Positions 17,712-26,301 of a stretch of 64,000 bases of DNA are shown piece by piece. This stretch comes from Terriglobia bacterium (lineage in GTDB: Bacteria; Acidobacteriota; Terriglobia; Terriglobales; Acidobacteriaceae). Each line of letters opens with the position of its first letter. Within the stretch, counting starts at the first letter, position 1. The notes under the pieces were generated by a model. That model had not been told where the DNA came from. It did not search any database and saw only the letters and a list, made by a program, of their open reading frames with translations. A program made the position numbers and the translations under genes. Where the stretch lies: positions 124,001 through 188,000 of the forward strand of contig JAIQGK010000006.1 of the NCBI GenBank assembly GCA_020072645.1, written 5' to 3'.

Positions 17712-18866
17712 TTAATCAAAGACCAGGGACTCGACAAACGTTTCCACTTCCGTCCGCAGGCGATCGAAGGTGAAGAGCTTTTCTTCAAACTCCAGCAGCA
17801 AGTGGGGCAGCCCCATTTCGTCGATCTTCTTTTTGAACAGCACAAAATCGAAATACGCCGGCTCGCAGAACTTCGCGATCAGGAAAATCACAGCTTCAGC
17901 CCGCGTGCTGCGTACCTTTTCTGCCAGGCCTTCCCAGCGCGGTTTGGAAAAATCATGTCGTACAGACGAATACACCGAGCGATGCACATAACTTTCGGCC
18001 AGCGCGCGGACCGGGTCGCCGCTGATGGGCACGTCTTCTGTAAACCACCGCTGCGCAATGGCCAGATCGTCTTCCACCACGTCACAGCCGGCGTTCTCCA
18101 GAAGACGAATGAGTTCTAGAGGCGGCTGCTCGCAGAACGCGCCTTCAATCACTACCCGGACCGCGTCCCGCTTCTTCCCTGGCCGCGTCGGGAGATAGTC
18201 CAGCGCCTGTTTCAGTATCTTGATGTGCTCTTCCACCGGCATGAAGTTGCCGCTGCGGATGAGCACGTAGGATTCCCAGGCGCGCAACAGGTGCGGGCTT
18301 TGCGCGCGCAGCTCATAGAGTTGCCGCACCAGACTCCGCTGGATGTTATAGAGCGCGATGCTATGGCGGAGCGCCGCGGGCTGTATCGGCGCTCCACCCA
18401 GGCGCTCCAGTTCAACGATGATCCGGCGATATTCCTGCTCCAGAAACTCGACGCTGGAGTCCGACGTACTGTGCGGCAGATGCAGAAAATCCACATATAT
18501 CTGCGGGTAGTTGCGCTTAATTACGAAGCAGAGGTTGCGGGCCGAATCGCAGATGGAAGAAAAAAGCAGGCCGTCAAATGGCTCCAGGTGGCCGGTCATG
18601 GCCATTTCCATGGTGGTTTTGATGATGGAGCAGATGAAGGAACCGAAGCGGGAATCGGCATGCTGTATATCCAGCCGGTCGCCCGCGCCGCTCAATAGCA
18701 CCGGGAGCATGCCTGCGGCATGGACCAGCTCCACGGGCGCATACACGGGAAAGAAAGCCACGGATTTCGCGCCCGGATGCTGTTCTTTCCAGCGCCGTAC
18801 GCTGGCAAACGAGAGGTCCTGCATCTCTTCATAAAAACTATCGAACGTTCGTTCGAATACTTTCAT
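17712..18866 (-). CDS. bcrC: Benzoyl-CoA reductase subunit C
   Basis: A 384-residue HgdB-fold partner of BcrB. Cysteines in RFGSFICSII, SSICDSARNLCF and LIAKFCEPAYFDF fit the cluster-binding pattern of the C subunit. It is the first gene of the operon bcrC-bcrB-bcrA-bcrD-had-oah-dch. Two starts are possible: ATG 18866, or an in-frame GTG 15 bases upstream that touches the GAGGGG sequence; GAGGGG is about 14 bases from the ATG, which is long. A CRP/FNR-like palindrome ends 35 bases upstream of the ATG. A ferredoxin gene, found next to these genes in some denitrifiers, is absent. Confidence 0.93.
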   Translation of the reverse strand: MKVFERTFDSFYEEMQDLSFASVRRWKEQHPGAKSVAFFPVYAPVELVHAAGMLPVLLSGAGDRLDIQHADSRFGSFICSIIKTTMEMAMTGHLEPFDGLLFSSICDSARNLCFVIKRNYPQIYVDFLHLPHSTSDSSVEFLEQEYRRIIVELERLGGAPIQPAALRHSIALYNIQRSLVRQLYELRAQSPHLLRAWESYVLIRSGNFMPVEEHIKILKQALDYLPTRPGKKRDAVRVVIEGAFCEQPPLELIRLLENAGCDVVEDDLAIAQRWFTEDVPISGDPVRALAESYVHRSVYSSVRHDFSKPRWEGLAEKVRSTRAEAVIFLIAKFCEPAYFDFVLFKKKIDEMGLPHLLLEFEEKLFTFDRLRTEVETFVESLVFD

Positions 18867-18900
18867 GAAAATAATAATCACCCCTCGCCGCTAGAAGGGA

Positions 18901-18916
18901 TGTGACGTGCGTCACT
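18901..18916. promoter_or_regulatory. CRP/FNR-family-like palindrome before bcrC
   Basis: TGTGA-CGTGCG-TCACT is a near-perfect copy of the TGTGA-N6-TCACA layout bound by CRP-type regulators; the inner GTGAC/GTCAC arms are perfect. It lies 35 bases before the bcrC ATG. On the minus strand a -10-like TAGAAT (complement of 18945-18950) lies upstream of it, which would make the palindrome a downstream, repressor-like site; a TATTAT at 18871-18876 (complement) downstream of it would suit activation instead. The regulator is not in the window. Confidence 0.5.
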
Positions 18917-19052
18917 TAAGTGTAGGGGTGATATTCTTGCGGCTATTCTACTGTTGGCAGGCCTTCGACTGCAGCCCCACCATTAGCCATCCCGAATCAA
19001 ACACTTCCAGGGATTGTCGGCGAACCTGGGTTCCGTTTACCAAAAGCGATTT

Positions 19053-20756
19053 TCAATCTCCTTCGCCGAACGTCTTGCGATCGACAAATGCCCGGAGCCT
19101 GCGCGAGCGCGAAGGGTGACGCAGTTTCCGCAACGCCTTTACTTCAATCTGGCGGATGCGTTCACGCGTTACCTGGAAGTTCTGTCCTACTTCTTCCAGC
19201 GTATGCTCAGACCCATCTTCCAGCCCGAATCGCATTTTAATGATGCGTTCTTCCCGTGGGTTGAGTGTGCGCAGTACGCTGGCAGTCTGCTCTTTCAGGT
19301 TCACGCGGATCATGGCCTCAGCGGGGGAAACACCGGTCGTGTCCTGAATGAAATCGCCCAGGCGCGAATCTTCTTCTTCGCCCACGCGGCTCTCAAGAGA
19401 GATAGGCTGCTGAGCGATTTTCAGCACTTTGCGGACGCTCGATACCGGAATGTCCATGCGTTGAGCAACTTCTTCTGACGTTGGTTCACGGCCAAGCTCC
19501 TGCACCAACTGTCGCGAAGCGCGAAGCAGCTTGTTAATGTTCTCAATCATGTGGACCGGAACGCGAATCGTGCGGGCCTGATCTGAAATTGCCCGGGTTA
19601 CCGCCTGGCGGATCCACCACGTTGCGTAGGTGGAAAACTTGTAGCCACGGCGATACTCAAACTTGTCCACGGCCTTCATCAGGCCCATGTTGCCTTCTTG
19701 AATCAAATCCAGAAACTGCAGGCCGCGGTTGGTATATTTTTTGGCAATAGAGACGACCAGGCGGAGGTTTGCTTCCACCAGTTCGCGCTTGGCGTATTCC
19801 GCGTCCACGTTACCCTGAGTGATTTCCCGTTGCGTGCGGGAAAGTTCTTTGTAATTGACGCCGGCTTCCTGCTCCAATTGTTTCAGGTCGGAAAGACAAC
19901 TCTTCTGCTGCCGCTTGTACTCAGCGCGATGTTCCTCATTGCGCGTGCCGTCAATTTTCTTTTCCAGCCGCTGCGCCTGGCGGTCCAGCGAACGCATGGT
20001 GTCGGTGGTGGTGGTCACACGATCGATCAGCCGTTTTCTTTCCTGCGGAGTGTACTTGAAGCTGCGTATGACCCGCGAAACCGCAACCCTTTCCCGCCCC
20101 AGCTTCCACTGGCAGCGGCGATACGGCTTGGGATTTTGCTTGCGGCTGATGCTTGCAAGTTTCTCCTCCAGCTTCTGTGCTTTGTTGTAGTGCTCCACCA
20201 TTTTTTCAATCTCATCAATGGTGGCCTGGGTCCGCGCGGAAAGAATATCGTCAGTGACGTCTTCTTCATTAAAGACAACAACCTCTTTAATGGAACGCGA
20301 GCCCGACTCAAGGTCTCCGCCAAGAGTTTTGATCTCCCGAATGACGATTGGACAACGTGAAATTGCCTTAAGCACCCTCAGATGCCCACGTTCAAATCGC
20401 TTGGCGATCTCGATTTCTCCCTGGCGCGTAAGCAGCGGTACCGTGCCCATTTCACGCAGATAGAGTCGTACCGGATCGCTGGTTTTATCCAGAACGCTGG
20501 GAGCAACGCTGGTATCGAGTTCTTCCTGATCGTCGAGTCCAAAACCGGTTTTTCTGCGGCGCTGTGAAGGCAGTTCGCCCTCGGTCAGATCAATGCCTTC
20601 AGTATCCAGCGTCATTACAAGGTCATCAATGTCATCTGCTGAAGTAACCTCAGTGCCAATAAAGCTGCTGGCTTCATTTGGAGTGAGGTATTCCTTGTCC
20701 TCGTCTTCAGGATCTACTTGCTTCCAATCAGGGTCGAATTTATCGTGGGTGGCCAA
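19053..20756 (-). CDS. rpoD: RNA polymerase primary sigma factor (sigma-70)
   Basis: A group 1 sigma factor of about 567 residues. Region 1.2 begins at [18 protein letters not shown]; the non-conserved region with charged helices follows; region 2 is unmistakable ([50 protein letters not shown]), as are region 3 and the region 4 helix-turn-helix ([20 protein letters not shown]). No ATG lies near the expected start; I chose TTG at 20756, about ten bases after AGAGG, but a TTG at 20789 is also in frame. It lies upstream of and in the same direction as the benzoyl-CoA operon, with 186 bases to bcrC and no clear terminator. Confidence 0.95.
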   Translation of the reverse strand: MATHDKFDPDWKQVDPEDEDKEYLTPNEASSFIGTEVTSADDIDDLVMTLDTEGIDLTEGELPSQRRRKTGFGLDDQEELDTSVAPSVLDKTSDPVRLYLREMGTVPLLTRQGEIEIAKRFERGHLRVLKAISRCPIVIREIKTLGGDLESGSRSIKEVVVFNEEDVTDDILSARTQATIDEIEKMVEHYNKAQKLEEKLASISRKQNPKPYRRCQWKLGRERVAVSRVIRSFKYTPQERKRLIDRVTTTTDTMRSLDRQAQRLEKKIDGTRNEEHRAEYKRQQKSCLSDLKQLEQEAGVNYKELSRTQREITQGNVDAEYAKRELVEANLRLVVSIAKKYTNRGLQFLDLIQEGNMGLMKAVDKFEYRRGYKFSTYATWWIRQAVTRAISDQARTIRVPVHMIENINKLLRASRQLVQELGREPTSEEVAQRMDIPVSSVRKVLKIAQQPISLESRVGEEEDSRLGDFIQDTTGVSPAEAMIRVNLKEQTASVLRTLNPREERIIKMRFGLEDGSEHTLEEVGQNFQVTRERIRQIEVKALRKLRHPSRSRRLRAFVDRKTFGEGD

Positions 20757-20969
20757 CAGTGATTTACCTCTCGCGTTGCGGGCGAGCAAAGATTACGGGC
20801 GGGACCGCGCAAACTGGCGACTCTTAGCCACATTTACGCGATCCCATCCTTGAAGATGGTTTAACCGCCGTAGGACTTTACTCGGCAGCGGGTCACGGTT
20901 CGTGCTCGGTTCAACGCAGTAACTCAGGGGGCGATGATCGCCCTCGAATTGCTTTCAAAATATCTGATA

Positions 20970-21164
20970 TTAATCTGCGGAAACGGGCTTAACGCCAAGT
21001 GAATCGATTTCCTTGAGAATGGTCTGGAGTCGTTGTTCCAGCTGTTTTTTGGTTCGCGGTTTTCTTTCTGTTCTTGTAAATTGCCCGTAATTGGCAATGG
21101 AGCGCCGGTAAAAATCGGCAGTTTTCACCAGCAGGTCAGCCTTAGGATCATTTTGGGTGGACAT
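20970..21164 (-). CDS. Small hypothetical protein
   Basis: A 64-residue soluble, basic, mostly helical protein (AKTADFYRRSIANYGQF-like helix, then KKQLEQRLQTILKEIDSLG). No known domain is recognised. The ribosome site is weak. It lies upstream of rpoD in the same direction with a gap of about 200 bases. Codon use and a protein-like heptad pattern make it plausible, but it could be spurious. Confidence 0.5.
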   Translation of the reverse strand: MSTQNDPKADLLVKTADFYRRSIANYGQFTRTERKPRTKKQLEQRLQTILKEIDSLGVKPVSAD

Positions 21165-21211
21165 GATTCTATTCTATAGGAGAATCTGTCAAGTGTGTTC
21201 CTAATAAGAAC

Positions 21212-21242
21212 AGGTCTTTAGCGGTATTTCCGCCAAAGACCT
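21212..21242 (-). terminator. Hairpin after the DEAD-box helicase gene
   Basis: AGGTCTTTAGCGG and CCGCCAAAGACCT form a 13-base stem with one mismatch around a TATTT loop. On the minus strand it is followed by GTTCTTATTAGG, a weak T tract. It lies 45 bases past the helicase stop and probably ends that transcript. Confidence 0.6.
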
Positions 21243-21287
21243 TTAAAACACCTGTTTGCAGGATAGCGGCTCCCGGACTCGCAAGTC

Positions 21288-22520
21288 TTAGACCGTATAT
21301 CGTTGAAAAACCTCTCCGGGAAGGCGAACCATCCTGGATCCAGGCTTCACCGGCTCCGGCCGCATGCTGGAAACGTCCACCGGCATGGCCCGTTCTTCCC
21401 GCACAAGAGCGGTATCAACGTGGCCGCGACGCATCTTCAGTTGCAGAGTGCGCTCGATTCTAGCCAGGTCGGAGCGCTCCACTCCTGAGAAGAACGTAAT
21501 GGCTGAACCTGTGGCTCCGGCCCTTCCCGTCCGTCCCACGCGATGGATGAAGTCCTCCGGTATCGCCGGCAGATCGTAATTAATGACCTGGGCAATATCG
21601 TCAACGTGGATTCCGCGAGATGCTACATCCGTGGCCACCAGCACGCGCGACGTCCCATGCTGGAAGGCTGTCAGAGCGCTGTTCCGCTGCGATTGGCTTC
21701 GGTCGCCATGTAACACGCTTACCGCAAGTCCCTGGCGGTTTAGTTTTTCAGCCAGCCGTTCGGTCGCTCGCTTGGTGCGAACAAAAATCAGGGTGCGGCC
21801 GGTTTCCTCATTAAGCAAGCGCTTCAACAGTGAAAGCTTCTGGTCCGCATGGACTTCGTAGGCCACCAGATTGACCGATTCAGAGGCTTTGGTGGTCGAG
21901 CCAAAAGCCAGCCGTACGGCCCCACTTGCGTACTCATCGACCAGGTATTGGACGGAAGGCTCCAGCGTGGCGGAGAAGCACAGTGTCTGCCGCGACCTTG
22001 GCAGCCTGCTGATAATCCTGCGAATGGCCGGGATGAATCCCATGTCCAACATTCTGTCCACTTCGTCCAGCACGAGCGTTTTAATGCCGGCCAGTGAAAT
22101 CAATTCACGATCATAGAGATCTTCAAACCTGCCGGGCGTGGCGATGATCAGCCTAGCCCCGGAACGCACGGCGCGCAGTTGCGATCTCTCCGCAACGCCG
22201 CCAATCAGCAGCGCCGCGGGCGGCAGTTTCTTGCCGCGCAGTTGTTCATATTGTTTTCCGATTTGCAGTGCCAGTTCGCGGGTTGGCACCAGAACCAGGG
22301 CGCCGGGCCGCGATTCTGTCTGCTGCATCAGCTTGTCCATCACCGGAACCAGGAAGGCAAGAGTCTTGCCGGTACCGGTCTGGGCTGTGGCGACAACGTT
22401 TTTGCCGCTGGCGGCATGCGGAATGGCGGCCGCCTGGACTTCAGTGGGGGTTACGAATTCGGACGCACGAAGGCGATCCAGTAGATATGGAGATATGGGA
22501 AGTTCTTTAAACGTAGACAC
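21288..22520 (-). CDS. DEAD-box-type ATP-dependent RNA helicase
   Basis: A 410-residue RNA helicase with the full motif set: Q motif region FVTPTEVQAAAIP, Walker A ATAQTGTGKT, PTRELALQ, TPGR, motif II DEVD, SAT, and C-terminal VATDVASRGIHV and HRVGRTGRAG. It resembles RhlE/CsdA-type enzymes used in ribosome assembly or RNA decay, often at low temperature. Motif II reads DEVD instead of DEAD; the catalytic D-E pair is kept. The start codon is GTG with no clear Shine-Dalgarno sequence, after about 270 bases of upstream non-coding sequence. Confidence 0.93.
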   Translation of the reverse strand: MSTFKELPISPYLLDRLRASEFVTPTEVQAAAIPHAASGKNVVATAQTGTGKTLAFLVPVMDKLMQQTESRPGALVLVPTRELALQIGKQYEQLRGKKLPPAALLIGGVAERSQLRAVRSGARLIIATPGRFEDLYDRELISLAGIKTLVLDEVDRMLDMGFIPAIRRIISRLPRSRQTLCFSATLEPSVQYLVDEYASGAVRLAFGSTTKASESVNLVAYEVHADQKLSLLKRLLNEETGRTLIFVRTKRATERLAEKLNRQGLAVSVLHGDRSQSQRNSALTAFQHGTSRVLVATDVASRGIHVDDIAQVINYDLPAIPEDFIHRVGRTGRAGATGSAITFFSGVERSDLARIERTLQLKMRRGHVDTALVREERAMPVDVSSMRPEPVKPGSRMVRLPGEVFQRYTV

Positions 22521-22649
22521 TTAGAGTTTTTTGCTTTCTTTTGATCGGCGGCGGGTGCTGACAAAGACGTTTATCGAAACGTCAGGGCAGAGTGATCTCA
22601 TGCCGATATTTTTTCAATTTTCGCCGTAGACAATCGGAGGTAAGTCAGT

Positions 22650-22754
22650 ATGGGAATCCTGGACCAGATCTCGATCTTGAGGAGCCCTGCAACCGCGGAT
22701 CTAAAGCAAGATCAGTATAGCACAATTTTGGTGCAATCGGTCGTAAGCGTGTGA
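22650..22754 (+). CDS. Possible very small ORF
   Basis: A 34-codon open frame (MGILDQISILRSPATADLKQ and onward) with a good GGAGG nine bases before the ATG, in the otherwise empty region between divergent and convergent neighbours. Its opening resembles no family I can name with confidence. It may equally be chance within the upstream region of the helicase gene. Confidence 0.2.
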   Translation: MGILDQISILRSPATADLKQDQYSTILVQSVVSV

Positions 22755-22793
22755 CTAAGGTTTGCTACTTTGCTTTCAGCAGCTTGGGGCCGA

Positions 22794-23189
22794 TCACAGC
22801 AGCATTTCACTCTTTAGCTTTTGATATCCGGCCTGGGTCAGCCTGCTTAGTTCCTCGAACCAGTCTGGGTTTGCCGTGGTGAAGTTAAAACAAGCCTGTC
22901 CTTGCATGGTTTTCTTCAGGGAAGGGGAGATTCGGTCTGAGAGATCAGGAAACATATATAAAGAGGGAAGATAGAAGCTGACGTAATTTTTCTTGATTTT
23001 GGCACCGGCAAAGAACATGCGTCGTCCATTCATGCTTGAAGAACGTGTTTCCAGATAGCAGTTTCCGGGTTTGTCAGTGCGGATGGCCAACTCGCCTTCA
23101 TAGGGTTTAAGCAACTGCCGAAGCACGGTAAAAATTGCGCTATGTCCCTCTACTCTGGCGGTTGCCGCTCCATTATTCTCAACAGCCAT
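22794..23189 (-). CDS. Hypothetical protein
   Basis: A 131-residue soluble protein rich in beta-type segments (RRMFFAGAKIKKNYVSFYLP) and ending in helices (WFEELSRLTQAGYQKLKS). I recall similar conserved acidobacterial proteins without a known function. The ATG at 23189 has AGGAAG just upstream; an in-frame TTG at 23282 overlapping the previous stop is the alternative and would add 31 residues. It forms a probable pair with the small cysteine-containing gene upstream. Confidence 0.7.
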   Translation of the reverse strand: MAVENNGAATARVEGHSAIFTVLRQLLKPYEGELAIRTDKPGNCYLETRSSSMNGRRMFFAGAKIKKNYVSFYLPSLYMFPDLSDRISPSLKKTMQGQACFNFTTANPDWFEELSRLTQAGYQKLKSEMLL

Positions 23190-23278
23190 ATCGCTTCCTG
23201 GGCTGAAAATTTCAAGGGCCAGCCGGTCCCGTAAGTTCAAAGTTTCAACGTTCAGTCCGGCCAAATCAACCCCTAACT

Positions 23279-23452
23279 TCAAAGGCCCGGCAGCTCGATT
23301 GTTCCCTGGTGCTTACGTTCCTGAATGTGGTCCCAGACAAGCTTATCCGCCACAAAAGACGCCTGCTTTCGCGAGAGCTCTGCGTTTTGCGGCGAAGATT
23401 CAATGCGAATGGCGTACCGTTGTCCGCATTTGCTGCAGACAACGGTTTCCAT
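23279..23452 (-). CDS. Small protein with one Cys-x2-Cys motif
   Basis: A 57-residue protein starting METVVCSKCGQRYAIRIES, with a single CxxC knuckle followed by a charged helical region (KQASFVADKLVWDHIQERKH). One CxxC is not a full zinc ribbon; dimerisation or His ligands might complete a metal site. The start chosen is the first residue before the CxxC region but lacks a visible ribosome site; in-frame ATGs up to 23518 exist. It ends at or next to the start of the 22794-23189 gene, suggesting an operon. Confidence 0.5.
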   Translation of the reverse strand: METVVCSKCGQRYAIRIESSPQNAELSRKQASFVADKLVWDHIQERKHQGTIELPGL

Positions 23453-23511
23453 AAGGGTTTCATTGGAACCAGCTTCCGCTGTCCCTCGCATACGCCGAGC
23501 TACGCTGGGTC

Positions 23512-23862
23512 TTACCAACGGGGTTCACGACGCTGACGCGGTCCACGATCATTGCCGCCACGGTCGTTTCCACGGCCCCGGCCACCACCGCCTCCGCCTC
23601 CAAACCCGCTACGGGGAGCTTGCGGTCTCGCTTCATTTACCGTAAGTGCCCGCCCGCCGGAGTCTTTGCCGTTCAGTGCTGCCATCGCTTTTTCTGCTTC
23701 ATCATCGTTGGGCATCTGGACAAAACCAAAACCGCGGGACCGGCCTGTATCGCGATCGGTCGCGACCGATGCGCTGTCAATGGCTCCAAAAGGCTCAAAC
23801 AGCGCCCTGAGTTCAGGTTCTGTCATGTGGAATGAGAAATTGCCAACGTAAATCTTCTTCAC
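23512..23862 (-). CDS. RNA-binding protein with RRM domain and Gly/Arg-rich tail
   Basis: A 116-residue protein. Residues 1-80 form one RNA recognition motif with RNP2 (IYVGNF) and RNP1 (RGFGFVQM). The tail after residue 88 is an RGG-like Gly/Arg-rich stretch. Such bacterial RRM proteins bind single-stranded RNA and are often cold-induced in cyanobacteria and other groups. Start is GTG with AAAGGAG six bases upstream. It lies near an RNA helicase gene, so both may serve RNA remodelling, although they are not in one operon. Confidence 0.9.
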   Translation of the reverse strand: MKKIYVGNFSFHMTEPELRALFEPFGAIDSASVATDRDTGRSRGFGFVQMPNDDEAEKAMAALNGKDSGGRALTVNEARPQAPRSGFGGGGGGGRGRGNDRGGNDRGPRQRREPRW

Positions 23863-23983
23863 TGCGACTCCTTTGTCGTTGTTGCTAGGGGTGGTGCTGT
23901 TCTCAGCAGAAATAGGCAGGGACGAATGCGGGAAATGTGTCTATCTGAGTCGAGGACAACTAAACTTCTACTTAATACTACAC

Positions 23984-24008
23984 CTTTGGGCGGGAGCGCC
24001 GCCCAAAG
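23984..24008 (-). terminator. Perfect 10-bp hairpin after a small gene
   Basis: CTTTGGGCGG and CCGCCCAAAG pair perfectly around a five-base loop, three bases beyond the stop of the gene at 24012-24218. There is no U-rich run on either side. It may act as a Rho-assisted terminator or as a structure in the leader of the RRM gene. Confidence 0.5.
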
Positions 24009-24011
24009 TGC

Positions 24012-24218
24012 CTAAAAATCGTGAAACCCGAAACCTTCCGGAATGCCTTCTTCGTTATAGGTAACGGTCAGGTCTTTGGGCTTTTCAGGAGCGTTGGGGG
24101 CCGTCTCCTGGTCTTGTGTCTTGCGTTGCAGCTTGCGTTGGGCTTTTTCAGCCTGTTTCTCCTGCCGCTGCCGCTCTTTTTGGCGCTTTGCAAAGGTAGT
24201 TCGAGAGCTTCCAGCCAT
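24012..24218 (-). CDS. Small highly charged hypothetical protein
   Basis: A 68-residue protein. Residues 8-35 form a long basic/glutamine helix (FAKRQKERQRQEKQAEKAQR) likely to be coiled coil or nucleic-acid binding; the end (TVTYNEEGIPEGFGFHDF) is acidic and probably folded. AGGAG six bases before the ATG at 24218 fixes the start; an in-frame ATG 39 bases upstream lacks one. Function unknown. Confidence 0.7.
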   Translation of the reverse strand: MAGSSRTTFAKRQKERQRQEKQAEKAQRKLQRKTQDQETAPNAPEKPKDLTVTYNEEGIPEGFGFHDF

Positions 24219-24442
24219 GAGCACTCCTGAGATTTCAGATTTTATGAGGAGAGCCAACCAGCCCGCCCTTTTCTCTATTGTACGTTATGCGCGCTCGTGA
24301 CGCACCACAGAAAGCAGTTTTACTCATCTCAACGAATAACATAACGCCGCTGCATTTGAGTTTTCTCGACCCAATCGCGAAAACAGCGTGTTGTTGCCTC
24401 GCATCCTAATTTCTATAGTCCAGGATGAAGGAGAGTGTCGCG

Positions 24443-26203
24443 ATGGCCAAAACTGCTGCTGATGTGTTGATTGAAGGATTGATCGACTGGGGAGTCGATG
24501 TCATTTTTGGGTTGCCGGGAGATGGCATTAACGGAATCATGGAATCTTTGCGGACGCACCAGGATCAAATTCGTTTTGTTCAGGTACGGCATGAAGAAGC
24601 TGCCGCCTTCATGGCCTGCGCTCACGCCAAGTTTACGGGAAGGCTCGGCGTGTGCCTCGCCACTTCAGGCCCAGGAGGAGTTCATCTGCTGAACGGGCTT
24701 TATGACGCGAAGCTTGACGGCGCTCCCGTCTTGGCCATTACTGGTCTGCCATATCACGACCTCAATGACACGTTCACGCAGCAGGATGTCGCGCTGGACC
24801 GTCTTTTTATGGATGTGGCTGCTTACAACACGCGCGTGATGGGCCCAACTCATGTTGAAAACATCACCGAGCTAGCCTGCCGCACGGCCACCGTCTATCA
24901 CAAAGTGGCGCACATCGCTTTTCCCACAGATATTCAGGACATGAAGGCCGAACGCAAAACCGCATCCAAGCGCAATATCAAGGGACATGTATCGCTTGTT
25001 CATGCGGATGGCGGTCACTTTCCCAATGAGTCCGACCTGCGTCGCGCCGCGGATGTGCTCAACGCTGGAAAAAAGATAGCGATCCTTGCCGGGCAGGGCG
25101 CATTGCATGCGACTGACGCGCTGGAACAGGCCGCGGAAAAACTCGGCGCGCCTATCGTGAAGGCGCTGCTGGGCAAAGCGGCGGTTCCCGATGAGAATCC
25201 ATACACGACCGGCGGCATCGGACTTCTTGGCACCAAGCCTTCACAGGAAGCTCTGGAAAATTGCGACACGTTATTAATTGTCGGCTCATCTTTTCCTTAT
25301 ATCGAGTTCATGCCAAAGCCCGGGAAAGCGAAAGCGGTGCAGATAGATCTTGATCCTGTACGCATTGGGTTGCGGTATGACGTTGAAGTTGGCCTGGTGG
25401 GAGACAGTCGCCGCACGCTGGAAGCGCTGCTGCCGCTGGTGAATCGCAATAAAGATCGCAGCTTCCTGGAGACAGCGCAGAAGGGAATGAAAGAGTGGTG
25501 GGAGCTGATGAGCAAGCGCTCCACTAATACGGAAAAGCCGATGAAGCCACAGGTGATTGCCCACGAGTTAGGGAAGCGGCTGCGCAATGATGCGATCGTC
25601 AGCTCCGACAGTGGGACGATTACCACCTGGTGGGCCCGCCACATTCTGGCCAAACGCGGACAGATGTATTCCTGTTCCGGCACGCTTGCCACCATGGCAT
25701 GTGGATTGCCCTATACGATCTCCGCGCAAATTGCGCACCCGGATCGCCAATGCGTTGCGTTTGTGGGCGATGGCGGCTTTAGCATGCTCATGGCGGAACT
25801 CGTGACTGCTGTGAAATACAAACTTCCGATCATCGTGGTAGTGGTGAAGAACAACACTCTGGGCCAGATCAAGTGGGAGCAGATGGTCTTTCTCGGCAAT
25901 CCAGAATATGGGGTGGATCTTGCGCCAATCGATTTTGTGAAATTCGCGGAGGCGTGCGGTGCTGTCGGCTTCCGTGTTGACGATCCTAAAGATTGTGGCG
26001 CCATTCTGGACCGTGCACTCACCTCCAATGCCGCCGGTCCGGTGGTGATTGAAGCAGTGGTCGATCCATTTGAGGCTCCTATGCCCGCAAAAATTACATT
26101 TGAGCAGGCAGCGAAATTTACGGAGTCCCTGGTTCGTGGCGAGCCCAACCGCAAAAAGATAATTGCCACGCAGATTGCCGACAAAGTGAGAGAGTTGGTG
26201 TGA
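24443..26203 (+). CDS. ThDP-dependent pyruvate oxidase-like enzyme
   Basis: A 586-residue thiamine-diphosphate enzyme with the three-domain acetohydroxyacid synthase/pyruvate oxidase layout: N-terminal Pyr domain with the catalytic Glu (QVRHEEAAAFMA), a central FAD/nucleotide-like domain (KIAILAGQGAL), and a C-terminal PP domain with the ThDP motif GDGGF followed by KNNTLG. It most resembles PoxB/YdaP-type pyruvate oxidases or pyruvate:quinone oxidoreductases, giving acetate or acetyl phosphate from pyruvate. Acetolactate synthase is less likely as no regulatory subunit gene follows. AAGGAG precedes the ATG at 24443, which is preferred to an in-frame ATG 18 bases earlier. Confidence 0.88.
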   Translation: MAKTAADVLIEGLIDWGVDVIFGLPGDGINGIMESLRTHQDQIRFVQVRHEEAAAFMACAHAKFTGRLGVCLATSGPGGVHLLNGLYDAKLDGAPVLAITGLPYHDLNDTFTQQDVALDRLFMDVAAYNTRVMGPTHVENITELACRTATVYHKVAHIAFPTDIQDMKAERKTASKRNIKGHVSLVHADGGHFPNESDLRRAADVLNAGKKIAILAGQGALHATDALEQAAEKLGAPIVKALLGKAAVPDENPYTTGGIGLLGTKPSQEALENCDTLLIVGSSFPYIEFMPKPGKAKAVQIDLDPVRIGLRYDVEVGLVGDSRRTLEALLPLVNRNKDRSFLETAQKGMKEWWELMSKRSTNTEKPMKPQVIAHELGKRLRNDAIVSSDSGTITTWWARHILAKRGQMYSCSGTLATMACGLPYTISAQIAHPDRQCVAFVGDGGFSMLMAELVTAVKYKLPIIVVVVKNNTLGQIKWEQMVFLGNPEYGVDLAPIDFVKFAEACGAVGFRVDDPKDCGAILDRALTSNAAGPVVIEAVVDPFEAPMPAKITFEQAAKFTESLVRGEPNRKKIIATQIADKVRELV

Positions 26204-26231
26204 CGTTGGAAAAGAATGGCTATTAAGAAAG

Positions 26232-26266
26232 AGGCGAAGCTTCCGGGTGCTTCGCCTTTTTCTTTT
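26232..26266 (+). terminator. Rho-independent terminator
   Basis: AGGCGAAGC and GCTTCGCCT pair around an eight-base loop and run into TTTTTCTTTTT. It ends the pyruvate-oxidase-like gene, 29 bases beyond the stop. Confidence 0.9.
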
Positions 26267-26301
26267 TCGCCCTGACCTGTCAGGTCTTGGTTGCTGGGCG
26301 C

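Noticed and set aside
11641-19052. tRNA-mediated island carrying the benzoyl-CoA operon
   Set aside because: The operon borders tRNA-Ala, but I found no integrase and no copy of the tRNA 3' end at the far side near 18882-19052, so integration at the tRNA is not supported.
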